In this document: positions 54,001 through 61,800 of the stretch, piece after piece | Position numbering within the stretch: the first letter of the stretch is position 1 | Layout of the letters: every line of letters starts with the position of its first letter | Assembly (NCBI RefSeq): GCF_000745015.1 | Contig: NZ_JQNA01000002.1 | Location: forward strand, 5,518,001-5,582,000 | Direction of reading: 5' to 3' | DNA from: Burkholderia sp. 9120 | Lineage (GTDB): Bacteria; Pseudomonadota; Gammaproteobacteria; Burkholderiales; Burkholderiaceae | Length of the DNA stretch: 64,000 nt | The notes under the pieces: model-generated | Seen by the model: only the letters and a program-made list of their open reading frames with translations | Databases searched by the model: none | What the model was told of the DNA's origin: nothing | Made by a program: the position numbers and the translations under genes

Positions 54001-57000
54001 CTCCAGCGCGCTATGAAACAACAAGCCCTGCTGAACCGGCGTGGCCGGATAGATATCCTCGACACGCGCGAGGTCCAGTTTCAGCGACTCGAATTGCGCC
54101 TGGCTCAGTCCCGCCAATACAAAATCCGCGGCGGTCGCTTCCGGCTGTGCTTTGAGCGCATGTTGAATCAAGCCTTCGAGGCTGCGCTCGAACAACGCTT
54201 TCAACGCCTGCGCGTCGCTCGTGGCGAGAATCTGCGGCGCGTAGCGCCACGTCACGCTCAACGCGCCATTCGCGATACGTGCAACGATAGAGAGCGGTTC
54301 GTCGACGGGCGCGTCCGCGGCAATCGACTCGCCTGCGGATTCCTCCGCGAAACCGAAACGCCCCGCTTTGTCGAGGCTCGAATCGAACTGCCCCAGATAA
54401 TTGAAGCCGACACGCGGCATCGGCAAACCGGCCAGCGAGGCCTTCGTGTCCACGTCACCATACGCGCTCAGCAGGCCCCAGTGCAGGCCGTTGTACGGCA
54501 CCGCACGGCGTCGCGCCTTGGCATCGATCAGCGCGTCGCGCGCGTCATCGTGCGCTTCCAGCCACAGCGGATAACGCGTGGTGAACCAGCCCACCGAGCG
54601 GCTCAGGTCCGGCGCGTCGTTACCGAGCGCTTCGCGGCCGTGCCCTTCCAGCGCCAGCAACACGCCGCGTCCGCCAACCCCACGCGCGACGTTCAACGCC
54701 CGCACCGCCTGTGCCAACGCGGCGAGCAACACCTCTTCCACATTCGTGCGATACGCCTTCGGCGCGTCCTGCACCAGCAGCCGCGTCGTCGTCGCGTCCA
54801 GCGCGGTTTCGAGCGTCAGCGTGTCGGCCATACGCATCACTTGCGAAGACTCGACGAACGCGGCCGGCGCGCCGCCATCGGTTCGCGCCGCCGACAGCGC
54901 GTCGCGCCACCACTGCGCCTCGCGACGCACACCACCCTCCTGGGCATACGCGACGGAACGTTCGACCCAGACACTCCACGGCGTGCCCGCTTGCAGTTCG
55001 ATCGCGTGGCCTTCGAGCGCTCGCGCGTACGCCGTTTGCAGATCGTCGAGCAACACGCGCCACGACACGCCGTCCACGGCCAGGTGATGAATCGCGACCA
55101 GCAGCCGCCCTTCGTCGCGCAAACGGACATAGCCCGCGCGCACCAACGGTCCGTTCGCGAGATCGAGCCCGGCCTGCAAACGCGTGCCCGCCTGTTCCAA
55201 CGCCGCTTGCCACGCGTCGCGCTCGCGCCAGTCGAACACCTCTAGCGCACACGACGACGCCGCGCTCACCTGCTGACGCCACGCACCGTCGCGTTGGAAA
55301 AAGCGCAGACGAAGCGCATCGTGCGTGCGGACAATCGCGTCGAGCGCGGCGCGCAACGCCGTCTCGTCGAGTTCGCCTTCCACACGCAGCAACGCGGCCT
55401 GATTCCAATGGTTTTCGCCGAGTGGGAACTGCTCGAAGAACGCCTGTTGAATCGGCGTGAGGTCCAACGGTTCACGGGACTCGGTCAGCACGGTCTGCGT
55501 TGTAGCCGCTTCGGCCACCCGCGCAAGTCGCTCCACCGTAGGCTGCTCGAACACCTGTCGCGGACCGAGGACATACCCCGCTTGCCGCGCCCGCGCGACG
55601 ATCTGCAGACTCAGAATCGAATCGCCGCCCGCTTCAAAGAAATTGTCGGTCACGCCGAGATCGTCGCGACCCAGCACCGTGCGCCAGATGGCGAGCAACG
55701 CCTGCTCCGCCGCCGTAGAAGGCGCGACGCGCGCCAGCGTGATGTCCGGCGCCGGCAATGCATGGCGATCCACCTTGCCGTTGCCCATCAGCGGCAAGGC
55801 GTCGAGATGGACGAACGCCTGCGGCACCATGTAATCGGGCAAGGTCTGCTCGAGCGCGGCACGCAACGCGGCCTCGTCCTCGCAACCCACGACGTAGCCC
55901 ACCAGACGCCGGCTCGTCCCTTCGCCATGCAGCGCCACCAGCGCTTCACGTACGCCCGGTTGCGAACGCATCGCCGCTTCGATCTCGCCGGGTTCGATGC
56001 GAAAGCCGCGCAGTTTCAGCTGCTGATCCGCACGACCGATGAAATCGACACGGCCGTCGCGGCGGATTCTCACGAGGTCACCCGTGCGATACAGGCGTGC
56101 GCCCGGTTCGCCGTGCGGGTCCGGCACGAAGCGATCCGCCGTTGCCGCTGCCGCGCCGAGATAGCCGCGCGCCAGTTCGTCGCCGCCCAGGCACAGCTCG
56201 CCCAGGCCGCCGAGCGGGACGAGGTTGCCTTCCGCGTCGAGCACGGCAAGGCGCCGTTGCGGATACGCGTGGCCGATCGAGACGATCGTGTCGTCAGCGT
56301 CGGTTGCGCGAGTGGTGCGATAGAGCGATGAAATCACCGCTTCGGTCGGACCATATTGATTGTCGAAGCGCACGCCGGCGAACGCGCTGGTGTGCCAACG
56401 GCGCAGGCCGTCGCCGGGCAGCGGTTCGCCGCCGACCGAAATCCAGCGCAGTGTCGGGAAAGCTTGGGTCGGTAGATGATTGAGCCATTGCAACCAGTAG
56501 GCGGTTGGCAAATCCGCGCCCGTGACGCGTTCGCGCTCGAACACCGTGTTCAGCGTGGCCATGTCCCACAGCGCGTCGCCGCGCATCACGACGGTCGCGC
56601 CGGCCACGAGCGGCGCGAGCAGTTGTTCGGTGGCGACGTCGAAGCTGATGGTGGCGAACTGCAGGATACGGTCGGCGGGTTCGAGCGAATAGGCGTCGAC
56701 GAATGCGCGCAGATGCGCGGCGAGCGCGCCATGCGGAACGCCGACCTGCTTCGGTTCGCCGCTCGATCCGGAGGTGAAGATCGTGTAGGCGAGTTGTTGT
56801 GGATGGGGTTTTGCTTGCGCTTGCGTTGGTTGCGCTTGCGTTGCTTGTGTTGCGCCCGTTGCTTGCGTGCCTTGCGTTGCGATTTGCGCGGCATCGTCTG
56901 CGGCTTCGAGCGTGTCGGCGAGCACCACCGGCGCGTTGCCGAAACGGTCCGCGAAGCGCGCGGCGCACACCGAGTCGGTGACGATGGCGAGCGCATTTGA

Positions 57001-58794
57001 ACGGGCCAGCATCACGGTAATCCGTTCGTCCGGATAGTCGGGATCGATTGGCAGATACGCGCCGCCGGCCTTCAGAATGCCTAGCAAACCGGCGACCAGC
57101 GCCGGGGTGCGTCGCGTGCACAGCACCACGGTGCGATCCGTCGCATCGCCATGCTGTGCGAGCGCCGCGGCGATCCGCGCCGCCCATGCGTCGAGGCTCG
57201 CGTAGTCGAGCGTGCGACCTTCGCAGACCAGCGCGTCATGCGTGCCGCGCGCGGCGACCTGGGCCGCGAACAATTCGATTACGCTGGCTTGTGCGTCGCC
57301 GGTAGCACGCCGCGCGACAGACGGCTCGCTCGAAGCGCCACGCGTATGCAGCGGCAAATCGCGCAACAACGTCTCCACGCGCGCACCTTCGAGCAGCGTC
57401 AGATAGTCGTCCAGCAACGCGTCAATCGTAGCCGCGTCGAACAGATCCGCGGCGTAGTCGATCTGCGCGCGCAACGCGCCGTTGTCGTCCACCACATGCA
57501 GCATCAGATCGAACTTGGCCGCGCCGGTATCGGCGTCTAGCGCGTCGAGCGTGAGACCCGGCAACGTCAGCGTGCCTGCCGCGTCGCCCGGCGCGTAGCT
57601 GAACATCGATTGAAACAGCGGCGTATGCGTGAGACTGCGCGGCGGTTGCAGCGCGTCGACCACACGCGCGAACGGCACGTCCTGATTCGCCTGCGCGTCG
57701 AGCACGCGTTGCGCGATCTGCCGCGCGAGCGCGCCGAACGTGTCGCCGCCGTGCAAGTCCGCGCGAATCACCAGCGTATTGACGAAGAACCCCACCACGC
57801 CTTCCGTCTCGAGACGGTCGCGCCCGGCCGCCGGCGTGCCGATGCGGATATCGCGCTGGCCGGTATAGCGATACAGCAACGCGTCCCAGCCCGCGAACAA
57901 CGTGGCGAACAAGGTCACGCCCAGTTCGCGCGACAACGCGCCGAGCCGCTCGCGCTGCGCGGCGCCGAGCGTGCGGCTCGCGCTGCCGCCGAGCGGAGTG
58001 TCGAGCCCGCGGCGCACACGGTCGGCGGGCAGTTCCAGCACCGGGTGACTATCGCCGAGTGTGGCGCGCCAGTAGTCGAGTTGTGCGTCGAGCGCGGCGC
58101 CTTCGAGCCATTCGCGTTGCCACAGCGCGTAGTCGCCGTATTCGATCGACAACGCGTCGAGCGCGTTCGCCTCGCCGCCCGCGCGATACAGCGCGCCGAG
58201 TTCCTTCTGCAGAATCGCCTGCGACCAGCCATCCGACACGATGTGATGCAAGGCCAGATGCAGCACATGCTCGCGATCGCCCTGACGCAACAGCGTGACG
58301 TTGAACAGCGGCCCGCGTTCGAGATCGAACGGCGCGCGCGACAACTGTTGCAGCATGACGTCGAGATCGCTCCCTTCGACGTGATCCACTTCACGCCAGC
58401 CGTAATGCGCTTCGTCCGCGTTCGCGAATTCGGCGAGGTGCTGCCACGCGACGCCTTCGGTTTCGCCAAAGCGGGTTCGCAAACTCGCATGCCGCGCGAC
58501 CAGCGTATCGAGCGCAGCGCGTAGGCGCACCACGTCGAGTTCGCCCGCCAGACGCAAGGCGCCCACCATGTTGTACGCCGCGCTGTGCGGCTCGAGTTTC
58601 CACAGGAACCACAGGCGCTCCTGCGCATGCGAGAGCGGCAGACGCTCGCCGCGTTCGCGCAAACGCACGATCGGCAGATCGGACAGATCGTGGCCTCCCG
58701 CGGCGAACCGCTGCCGGAACGCCGCGCGCCGTTCCGGCGTGAGGTCGGCGTAACGACGGGAAACGGCCAGCATGTCCTGAGCAATATTGTTCAT
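42025..58794 (-). CDS. non-ribosomal peptide synthetase, four modules plus thioesterase
   Basis: The protein has 5589 residues. Domain order, approximate residues: C1 45-480 (LCL-type, HHIVSDGWS), A1 505-1000, PCP1 (Ser1059 in GGDSI), E1 1095-1545 (HHLAVDGVSW); C2 1570-2010 (DHHVLLDGWS), A2 2035-2535, PCP2 (Ser2589 in GGHSL); C3 2650-3080 (HHIVSDRWS), A3 3105-3610, PCP3 (Ser3666), E2 3720-4150; C4 4200-4620 (DHHALLDGWS), A4 4680-5190, PCP4 (Ser5250), TE 5310-5585 (Ser5385 in GWSFGG). Specificity codes aligned by eye to GrsA PheA: A1 DVEDIVQISK (unusual), A2 DVWNIAMVHK (Thr-like), A3 DVHRIVLVAK (unusual), A4 DFWNIGMVHK (Thr). The C-domain subtypes agree with D-residues after E domains. The TE releases or cyclises the peptide. 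It follows the upstream NRPS by 46 bases and probably shares its transcript. Likely product: a siderophore lipopeptide. Confidence 0.95.
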   Translation of the reverse strand: MNNIAQDMLAVSRRYADLTPERRAAFRQRFAAGGHDLSDLPIVRLRERGERLPLSHAQERLWFLWKLEPHSAAYNMVGALRLAGELDVVRLRAALDTLVARHASLRTRFGETEGVAWQHLAEFANADEAHYGWREVDHVEGSDLDVMLQQLSRAPFDLERGPLFNVTLLRQGDREHVLHLALHHIVSDGWSQAILQKELGALYRAGGEANALDALSIEYGDYALWQREWLEGAALDAQLDYWRATLGDSHPVLELPADRVRRGLDTPLGGSASRTLGAAQRERLGALSRELGVTLFATLFAGWDALLYRYTGQRDIRIGTPAAGRDRLETEGVVGFFVNTLVIRADLHGGDTFGALARQIAQRVLDAQANQDVPFARVVDALQPPRSLTHTPLFQSMFSYAPGDAAGTLTLPGLTLDALDADTGAAKFDLMLHVVDDNGALRAQIDYAADLFDAATIDALLDDYLTLLEGARVETLLRDLPLHTRGASSEPSVARRATGDAQASVIELFAAQVAARGTHDALVCEGRTLDYASLDAWAARIAAALAQHGDATDRTVVLCTRRTPALVAGLLGILKAGGAYLPIDPDYPDERITVMLARSNALAIVTDSVCAARFADRFGNAPVVLADTLEAADDAAQIATQGTQATGATQATQAQPTQAQAKPHPQQLAYTIFTSGSSGEPKQVGVPHGALAAHLRAFVDAYSLEPADRILQFATISFDVATEQLLAPLVAGATVVMRGDALWDMATLNTVFERERVTGADLPTAYWLQWLNHLPTQAFPTLRWISVGGEPLPGDGLRRWHTSAFAGVRFDNQYGPTEAVISSLYRTTRATDADDTIVSIGHAYPQRRLAVLDAEGNLVPLGGLGELCLGGDELARGYLGAAAATADRFVPDPHGEPGARLYRTGDLVRIRRDGRVDFIGRADQQLKLRGFRIEPGEIEAAMRSQPGVREALVALHGEGTSRRLVGYVVGCEDEAALRAALEQTLPDYMVPQAFVHLDALPLMGNGKVDRHALPAPDITLARVAPSTAAEQALLAIWRTVLGRDDLGVTDNFFEAGGDSILSLQIVARARQAGYVLGPRQVFEQPTVERLARVAEAATTQTVLTESREPLDLTPIQQAFFEQFPLGENHWNQAALLRVEGELDETALRAALDAIVRTHDALRLRFFQRDGAWRQQVSAASSCALEVFDWRERDAWQAALEQAGTRLQAGLDLANGPLVRAGYVRLRDEGRLLVAIHHLAVDGVSWRVLLDDLQTAYARALEGHAIELQAGTPWSVWVERSVAYAQEGGVRREAQWWRDALSAARTDGGAPAAFVESSQVMRMADTLTLETALDATTTRLLVQDAPKAYRTNVEEVLLAALAQAVRALNVARGVGGRGVLLALEGHGREALGNDAPDLSRSVGWFTTRYPLWLEAHDDARDALIDAKARRRAVPYNGLHWGLLSAYGDVDTKASLAGLPMPRVGFNYLGQFDSSLDKAGRFGFAEESAGESIAADAPVDEPLSIVARIANGALSVTWRYAPQILATSDAQALKALFERSLEGLIQHALKAQPEATAADFVLAGLSQAQFESLKLDLARVEDIYPATPVQQGLLFHSALESGSGLYVNQRRLTLRGELDRAALRSAWTHAVASHAILRTQFETRHGGDALQVVLRNVDLPYVEHDWSSLDTQAYETRLHAWMREDVQRGFDVERAPLLRIALFIRADGAHDLIWTDHHVLLDGWSSAQLMREVADAYEALRAGREPVKNAPPYRDYVQWRLQQDEGEAWWREQAARVDEPATLLESLGLNTGRALEVAAEADLPPHESRLDESLSEALRDTARRHHVTLNTVLQGAWALLLSRYGNRNQVAFGVTVSGRPAHLPQVEQMLGLFINSLPVWVDVPEAMPLSAWLDALQHHNGALRQYEHTPLSRIQQWTARSGDGLFDTLLVFENYPVDATLRHGAHGVAIEQTAAFERTHVPLTLSVMPDARIGLRWSAESTRVDRATIERLDAHFLELLTQIAAHGDPLLRTLTLASTLAHVAAPRETFAFESVLERIAAQTRARPDAIALTDGDTAYTYDALDRWSNQIAHRLLAAGVRADECVGLCMERSAALVAGVLGILKAGAAYVPLDPTYPAERLAYMLDHSRARRVVADAPSATRWADLLDGCELLLADAVRDQPEHTPPLRLHPEQLAYVIYTSGSTGRPKGVAITHANVARLFAATDAWYGFGPTDVWPLFHAYAFDVSVWELFGCLTHGGRLVIVPYWTARDPSACHRLLRDECVTVLNQTPSAFMPLMHVDLESDTPLHTLHTVIFAGEKLEPASLHAWLERGGARAPRVVNMYGITETTVHSSYRPLSLADTRGAAPRSVIGVAIPDLSLPILDTALHPVADGAAGELHVGGAGLARGYLHAPGLTAARFVPDPFGAPGSRMYKSGDLARRLLGGEPEYIGRNDFQVKVRGYRIELGEIEAALLGAPTVREVAVLARPDASGAMSLVAYIVPRAPESGAGGDIAANAFLGEALKHWLDARLPPHMVPTIFVALDALPLTSNGKLDRRALPEPQSLDASAAYVEPQTDDERAIAQIWQDVLGVARVGRDDHFFLLGGHSLLAMRAVARTREVLKRTVALPLLFTQPVLKDFAAALSAVLQDSTANADAVPSRIEPRPASLTRVPLTPAQQRLWFLWKLDPASPAYTINGAVRLEGQFDVTAARAALDALIARHESLRMRVEETEGAALQSFDAQPGWQTLDLEAQPEQERAATLAALGAQPFDLLRGPVLRVSVLRLRAQEHVLHFSMHHIVSDRWSQDIVLADFAALYAAQTTRQAAQPTQPLAPLAVAFGDYALWQSQETDATALAAQLDYWRHELGDEHPVLELPFDRARSDARGSAGAAWRVPLDGALGARVHALAARRHATPFMVLLAAWQALLQRYSGQHEIRVGVPVAGRDRSETHELVGCFVNTLVVRAKLRGCEPFAAVLDAARERVIAAQANQDVPFAQLVEALHPQRSLRHTPLFQAMFNYAKADRAAPALPGLTISNVDAAEQTARFDLTLNANDTPDALTLSFGYATDVFDEATIARLAAHYVELLEQVLVDDTLKLGDIALADATPGDAAPRARSFAAPFAAIDAQAQRQPEAVAIVCEGAELRYGQLRARSDRLAARLRTLAVGVNAAAAQREVDNKPSAAGLREARVGLCVARSPALPVGLLGIMKSGAAFVPLDPAYPPDRLAYMLADAGVQRVVADRASAMQLADVLRDCEVLTLDAQGSLDDDATYNDETLAPLALHPSQLAYVIYTSGSTGQPKGVAVDHAALAEHLADFIGTYDIAATDTQLQSSTINFDVALHELLPSLMQGGRVVMRGPEMWDLATMSRTLIEQQVSFARIPTAYWQQWLRTPPARSDLARLRQITVGGEALPGDALAQWRDGPLAGIALDNLYGPTETTVACLHRRTTAADAQTPVVSIGTPYPSRTACVYDDAGNAVPALGVGELCIGGLTMARGYLGRAALTADRFVPDPRGEPGSRMYRSGDLCRARADGRIDFLGRLDQQVKLRGFRIELGEIETAMREQPGVREALVDLRGSGAHKRLVCYLSGSADIDAVRAALDARLPEHMVPAVFVALAALPMMQNGKVDRRALPDPDEAALTARSHTPPSTPREAALLAIWQRVLGRDALGVHENFFEVGGDSILSLQIVARAAQAGLRITPRQLFEQPTVARLAAVALDVSADDADAQSRHAERHDALPLTPIQADFFRRYPHGESHWNQAALLSVAGTLDSQALEAAVRALVSRHDALRVRFEKTADGTWVQRVTPAADYFATLPTLVESIDLSGEADWRAALEREGERLHRDLDLQAGPLMRAAWFKVGADEGRLFVVIHHAVVDGVSWRVLLDEFETLYASAARGEAPDAALATPLPWSAWVEQAARYAAALPAQSEAEKWCMGLEGASAVLPVERDESQADMRLAASRVHTLTLDRALTEALLREPARAYRMGTDEVLLAALADAVASWSGAAGALIALEGHGREEIDAQLDLSGTIGWFTTRFPVWIPAGVNVDANANAQGNAGRSRTRDALRAAKQRLRAIEHKGLHWGMLTQLAADPAVRAELSALPAPRIGFNYLGQTDQVLERNGRFGFASESTGAPMSGDSRLKYVLDLNGAVENGMLAITWRYSPDVLADATVSALADSFRASLAAFVEHCSRAAAGATAEDFPLAQLDAAQLDALDLPLGDVEDIYPATPLQQGLLFHSLLQQGAGVYINQKRLTLRGTLDRDALAAAWRIALERHAILRTHFEWRHGGEALQIVRRRVELPVTLHDWRAHDDYEAALAQWRAEDVTTPFDLRHASLMRLNLFARPDGAHDLVWTDHHALLDGWSAAQLMGEVIYAYRRETAALDAIDAPLAAATPYREYVRWRQNQPAAQDWWRGQLQALDEVGLLMPSLRGKPAGRQAGDTAPLGNTGVHRLAQPLGVALSEALRAAAVRHRVTLNTLIQAAWAALLARHANRRRIAFGVTVSGRPPELPGIDGMLGLFINSLPVWTALRSDEPLGDWLASLQQHNAALRQHEHTPLREVQRWAAESAGRESGPLFDTLVVFENYPIDAGLREGETGLEVSASETLERTHYPLTLAVSPGEALSIQWNADAAQLDAAVLDRLAAQYAALLEQIARPATRWVGDLQVPRGVLPFEGGDFAQAAPVDHAFVSLAARFATQVAQRPDALAVVAGDARVTYAELDAWSDRIAAHLLAQGVGREELVGVAFERSAALIAALLGVLKAGAAYVPLDPSYPRERLDYLLGDAGIVRVLVDKAGIGALAHAGARISMLDIGVVPPAPANWRVAAPVALPEQLAYVIYTSGSTGQPKGVAISQRSAARLFDSTGETFGFHADDVWSMCHSYAFDFSVWEIFGALTTGARLAVAPAALARDVEALHRWLGEQGVSVLNQTPSAFMPLMRVDMQSDAGLARLRVVIFGGEKLEPQALAGWAAARRARGVEGTRPMLVNMYGITETTVHVTCRPLADDDLRAAVGTTARSVIGAPLDDLALRVLDDDLNVVPEGATGELCVGGAGLARGYLGRAALTAERFVPDPYGAPGARLYRSGDLAIHDADGEIDYVGRNDFQTKIRGYRIETGEIRARLLAHPAVRDAAVLAVGAPSTDGVASESLRLAAWIVPDPAHTAPDDWSTALRAHLREQLPDYMVPSLFATLDALPLTVNGKLDSKALPLATAAGATDAAAQVAADEAPATPTEVRLAAIWQTVLGGVPVGSRAHFFEQGGDSLATLRVAELARAAGFARFAVGMLFEHPVLADLAAALDAFASNAVDEAAAPRHLVRLNAGDAPHRLFAIHPGYGLVAGYRALAQMLVGQVEVVGVEYPAFSDESWRFTGLQALARQYADAIRRAQPRGPYALLGWSFGGMIATEVARVLEDEGEQVAFVGLLDVSIHPDAAADAVGSAEVAGVNGKTVAASAAVTVAMAATAAEAATMAAQPAWREQATPEEVATLAARVPAWLAQADDGALPSASASTLVEHAALAQANAALALRRHWPAAPRAPLSFWWAARGASRSTAEDLARWQSSGVKLASSVEVDAAHDDIAWHPALLDSLGATLREAFDDAAR
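53459..54116 (-). repeat. 658-bp perfect direct repeat, copy 1 (C2 domain of the four-module NRPS)
   Basis: Every base compared line by line is identical to 61543-62200 at a constant offset of 8084. It encodes about 219 residues of the C domain, residues about 1561-1779, from SLKLDLARVEDIYPATP to WREQAARVDEPATLLES. Differences appear immediately on both sides. Confidence 0.92.
56811..56885. repeat. imperfect GCTTGCGTTG tandem repeats coding a TQA-rich insert
   Basis: About seven degenerate 10-12 base units lie within the A1 domain and encode a Thr/Gln/Ala-rich stretch (about residues 637-661) just before the A3 core motif. The length may vary between strains. Confidence 0.6.
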
Positions 58795-58840
58795 TGTCTA
58801 AATCCGGTATCCGATGGCAAACAGCAACGGGACTGACCCG

Positions 58841-61800
58841 TCAATCCAGTGTTTCGAAAAGGTCGTTGAGCGCATCGACGCGCGCGCTGCCCGCCTGTTC
58901 GGCGGACGCGCCCACGGCGACGGCTTGCGCGGCCTGCGCGTCGTCGAGCGCGGCGGCCAGCCGTTCAACCGTGCGATGGCGCAGCACGTCGGCGAGCGCG
59001 ACCTTGCGCGACAGACGCGCCGTGAGCCGCGTCGCGATCCGCACCGCGAGCAGCGAATGACCGCCGAGTTCGAGGAAATCGGCCTGCACGCCGAACGCGT
59101 CGAGGTTCAGCACCTCGCGCCAGACCTCGAAGACGAGCGTTTCCATCGACGTGCGCGGCGCGAGCGGCGCGCTGTCGGCGACAGGTGTAATCGGCGGCAA
59201 CGCGTTGCGGTCGAGCTTGCCGTTACGCGTGAGCGGCAATGCGTCAAGACACGCGAACGCGGACGGCACGAGGTGCGCGCTGACACGCGATGCGAGCCAC
59301 TCGCGCAATACCGGCCACGGGTGTCGGGGCGTCGGCGTGCAGGACGGCGTAGGCGGCGAGACGGAGGTCGGTGGTGTCGGTGGCGTTAGCGATGTCGGCG
59401 CTGTCGGTGGTATCGGCGCTGCCGTCTTTGTTCGCAGCGGCGACAGCGACGCGTTGCGCGACCACCGCCGCATCGGCGATCCACGGATGCGCGAGCAGAT
59501 GCGCCCGCACTTCCGCCGGTTCGACGCGGAAGCCGCGAATCTTCACCTGATCGTCGATGCGTCCCGCGAAGACGAACGCGCCGTCCGCCTGACGCCGTAC
59601 GCGGTCGCCGCTGCGATACGCGCGCGCACCAGCGGGCCCGTTCGGATCGGGCACGAAACGCTCGGCGGTTTGCGCCGGACGGCCCAGATAGCCGAGCGCA
59701 AGCGCGGGACCGCCGATCAGCAGTTCCCCCGCGCAACCGTCGGGCATCGGCTCGCCGGCACGGTCGACGATACCCGCGCTTGCATGCGCGAGCGGTGTGC
59801 CGAGCGGCAGGCGCATGCGCGTTTCACGGGCCTGCTGCGTGTGATGCGCTTCTAGCGCTTGATCCGCCTCATGCGCCTCATACGCCAACACCCCGACCGT
59901 CGTCTCCGTCGGCCCATAGTGGTTGAACAGCACACAACCGCTCGCGAGCGAACGGATTTGCGCGACGAGCCCCGCTTCGGCCACCTCGCCGCCCAGCACG
60001 AGACAGCGGCGCGGCAGCACGTCGGCGGGAGTGGACGCACCGCGCAGCAACGCGCCGAGATGGCTCGGCACGATCTTGAGCGCGTCGATGCGTTGCGCTG
60101 CCATGTAGTGCGAGAACGCTTCGGGATCGGTTGCGCGGGCGTCGTCGATCATGTGCAGCGTCCAGCCGGACCACAGCGCGCCGAGCAGCGTGGTGTGGCC
60201 GAGATCGGCGGCGGGCGTCGACACATACGCCGCGCTGCCGATGCCGGCCGGCAAACGTTCGAGAATCGCCCCGACGTAGGCCGTCATCGCGCCGTGCCCG
60301 ACCACCACGCCCTTCGGTTCACCCGTCGATCCCGACGTATAGATCACGTACGCGGGTTGCGCGGGATGCGGGACGGCGTGGTCGGCGGCAAAGTCATACG
60401 ATGTGGCGGGATTGGTATTCGCCGCTGTCGTCGTCGGATCGATACAGGTGAGGGTGTCGCTCAGCGCGGATTGACCCGCCGGCAACGCGGCGGCAATCAG
60501 ATGACGCGCACCGCTATCGGCGAGTTGCGCACGCAAACGCTCGGCGGGCGCGGCGATATCGAGCGGCAGATACACGCCGCCCGCACGCCATACGCCGACC
60601 AGCGCGACCGCCAGATCGAGCGAACGTGGCAATGCGACCGCCACGATGTCATCGGCGACCAGACCCGCGGCGTGAAGACGCGTCGCCAGTTCGCCCGCGC
60701 GTTGCCAGAGCGCGCTCCAACTCAACGATTGCCCTTCGCAGACGATCGCCGGCAAGTCGCCGCGACGGCGTGCATGCTCCGCGATGTGCGGCAGCATCGC
60801 GCCCTCAGCGCGACGCGCGTCGCCCGTTGCGGGCTGCGGCACGTCGAGCGTCAGCGTGCGTAGCAGCGGATCCCGCTGCGCCACCATCAGACGCAAAAGT
60901 TGCGTGAAATGCGCGTGAATCCGCGCGACGCGAGCGGCATCCAGCCGGGCAGCGTCGTACTTCCAGATCAGCGTGGTCTCGCGATCCGGCAGCACCACGA
61001 GCGTCAGCGGATAGTGCGCGCGGCCTGCGGATTCGATGCCTTCCAGCGTGAGGCCGGTGCCCTTGAGCGCGGCATCGACGGGATAGTTTTCAAATACGAG
61101 CAGCGTGTCGAAGAGTGCATCGCCGCTACGTGCAGTCCATTGCTGAACCCGCGAAAGCGGCGTGTGTTCGTATTGTCGCAGCGCGCCGTTGTGTTGCTGA
61201 AGCGCTTCGAGCCAGTTCGATAGCGGCGTCTCTTGCGGCACGTCGACCCAAACCGGCAGGCTGTTGATGAACAGCCCGAGCATCCGTTCCACTTCCGGCA
61301 GATGCGCCGGGCGACCCGATACGGTTACGCCGAATGCCGCCTGGCCGCGATTGCCGTAGCGCGACAGCAGCAACGCCCACGCGCCTTGCAATACCGTATT
61401 CAACGTCACGCGATGACGTCGCGCGGTGTCGCGCAATGCCTCGCTCAGCGTTTCGTCGAGTTGATGTTCGAGCGGCGCGGCTTCTTCTACGACACGATCC
61501 GCCTTGCGCTCATCGGTCAAGCCGAGGCTTTCGAGTAGCGTCGCCGGTTCGTCGACGCGTGCGGCCTGCTCGCGCCACCATGCTTCGCCTTCGTCCTGCT
61601 GCAGACGCCATTGCACGTAGTCGCGGTACGGCGGCGCGTTCTTAACCGGTTCACGACCGGCGCGCAAAGCTTCATACGCGTCTGCCACTTCGCGCATGAG
61701 TTGTGCGCTGCTCCAGCCGTCGAGCAACACATGATGATCGGTCCAGATCAGATCATGCGCACCATCCGCGCGAATGAACAACGCGATGCGCAGCAACGGC

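Noticed and set aside
52027..55245. Very long plus-strand open frame opposite the NRPS gene (1072 codons)
   Set aside because: It is a shadow of the GC-rich NRPS on the opposite strand: Arg/His/Ala-rich, no start signal, no recognisable motifs. The same holds for other long plus-strand frames across 42-64 kb.
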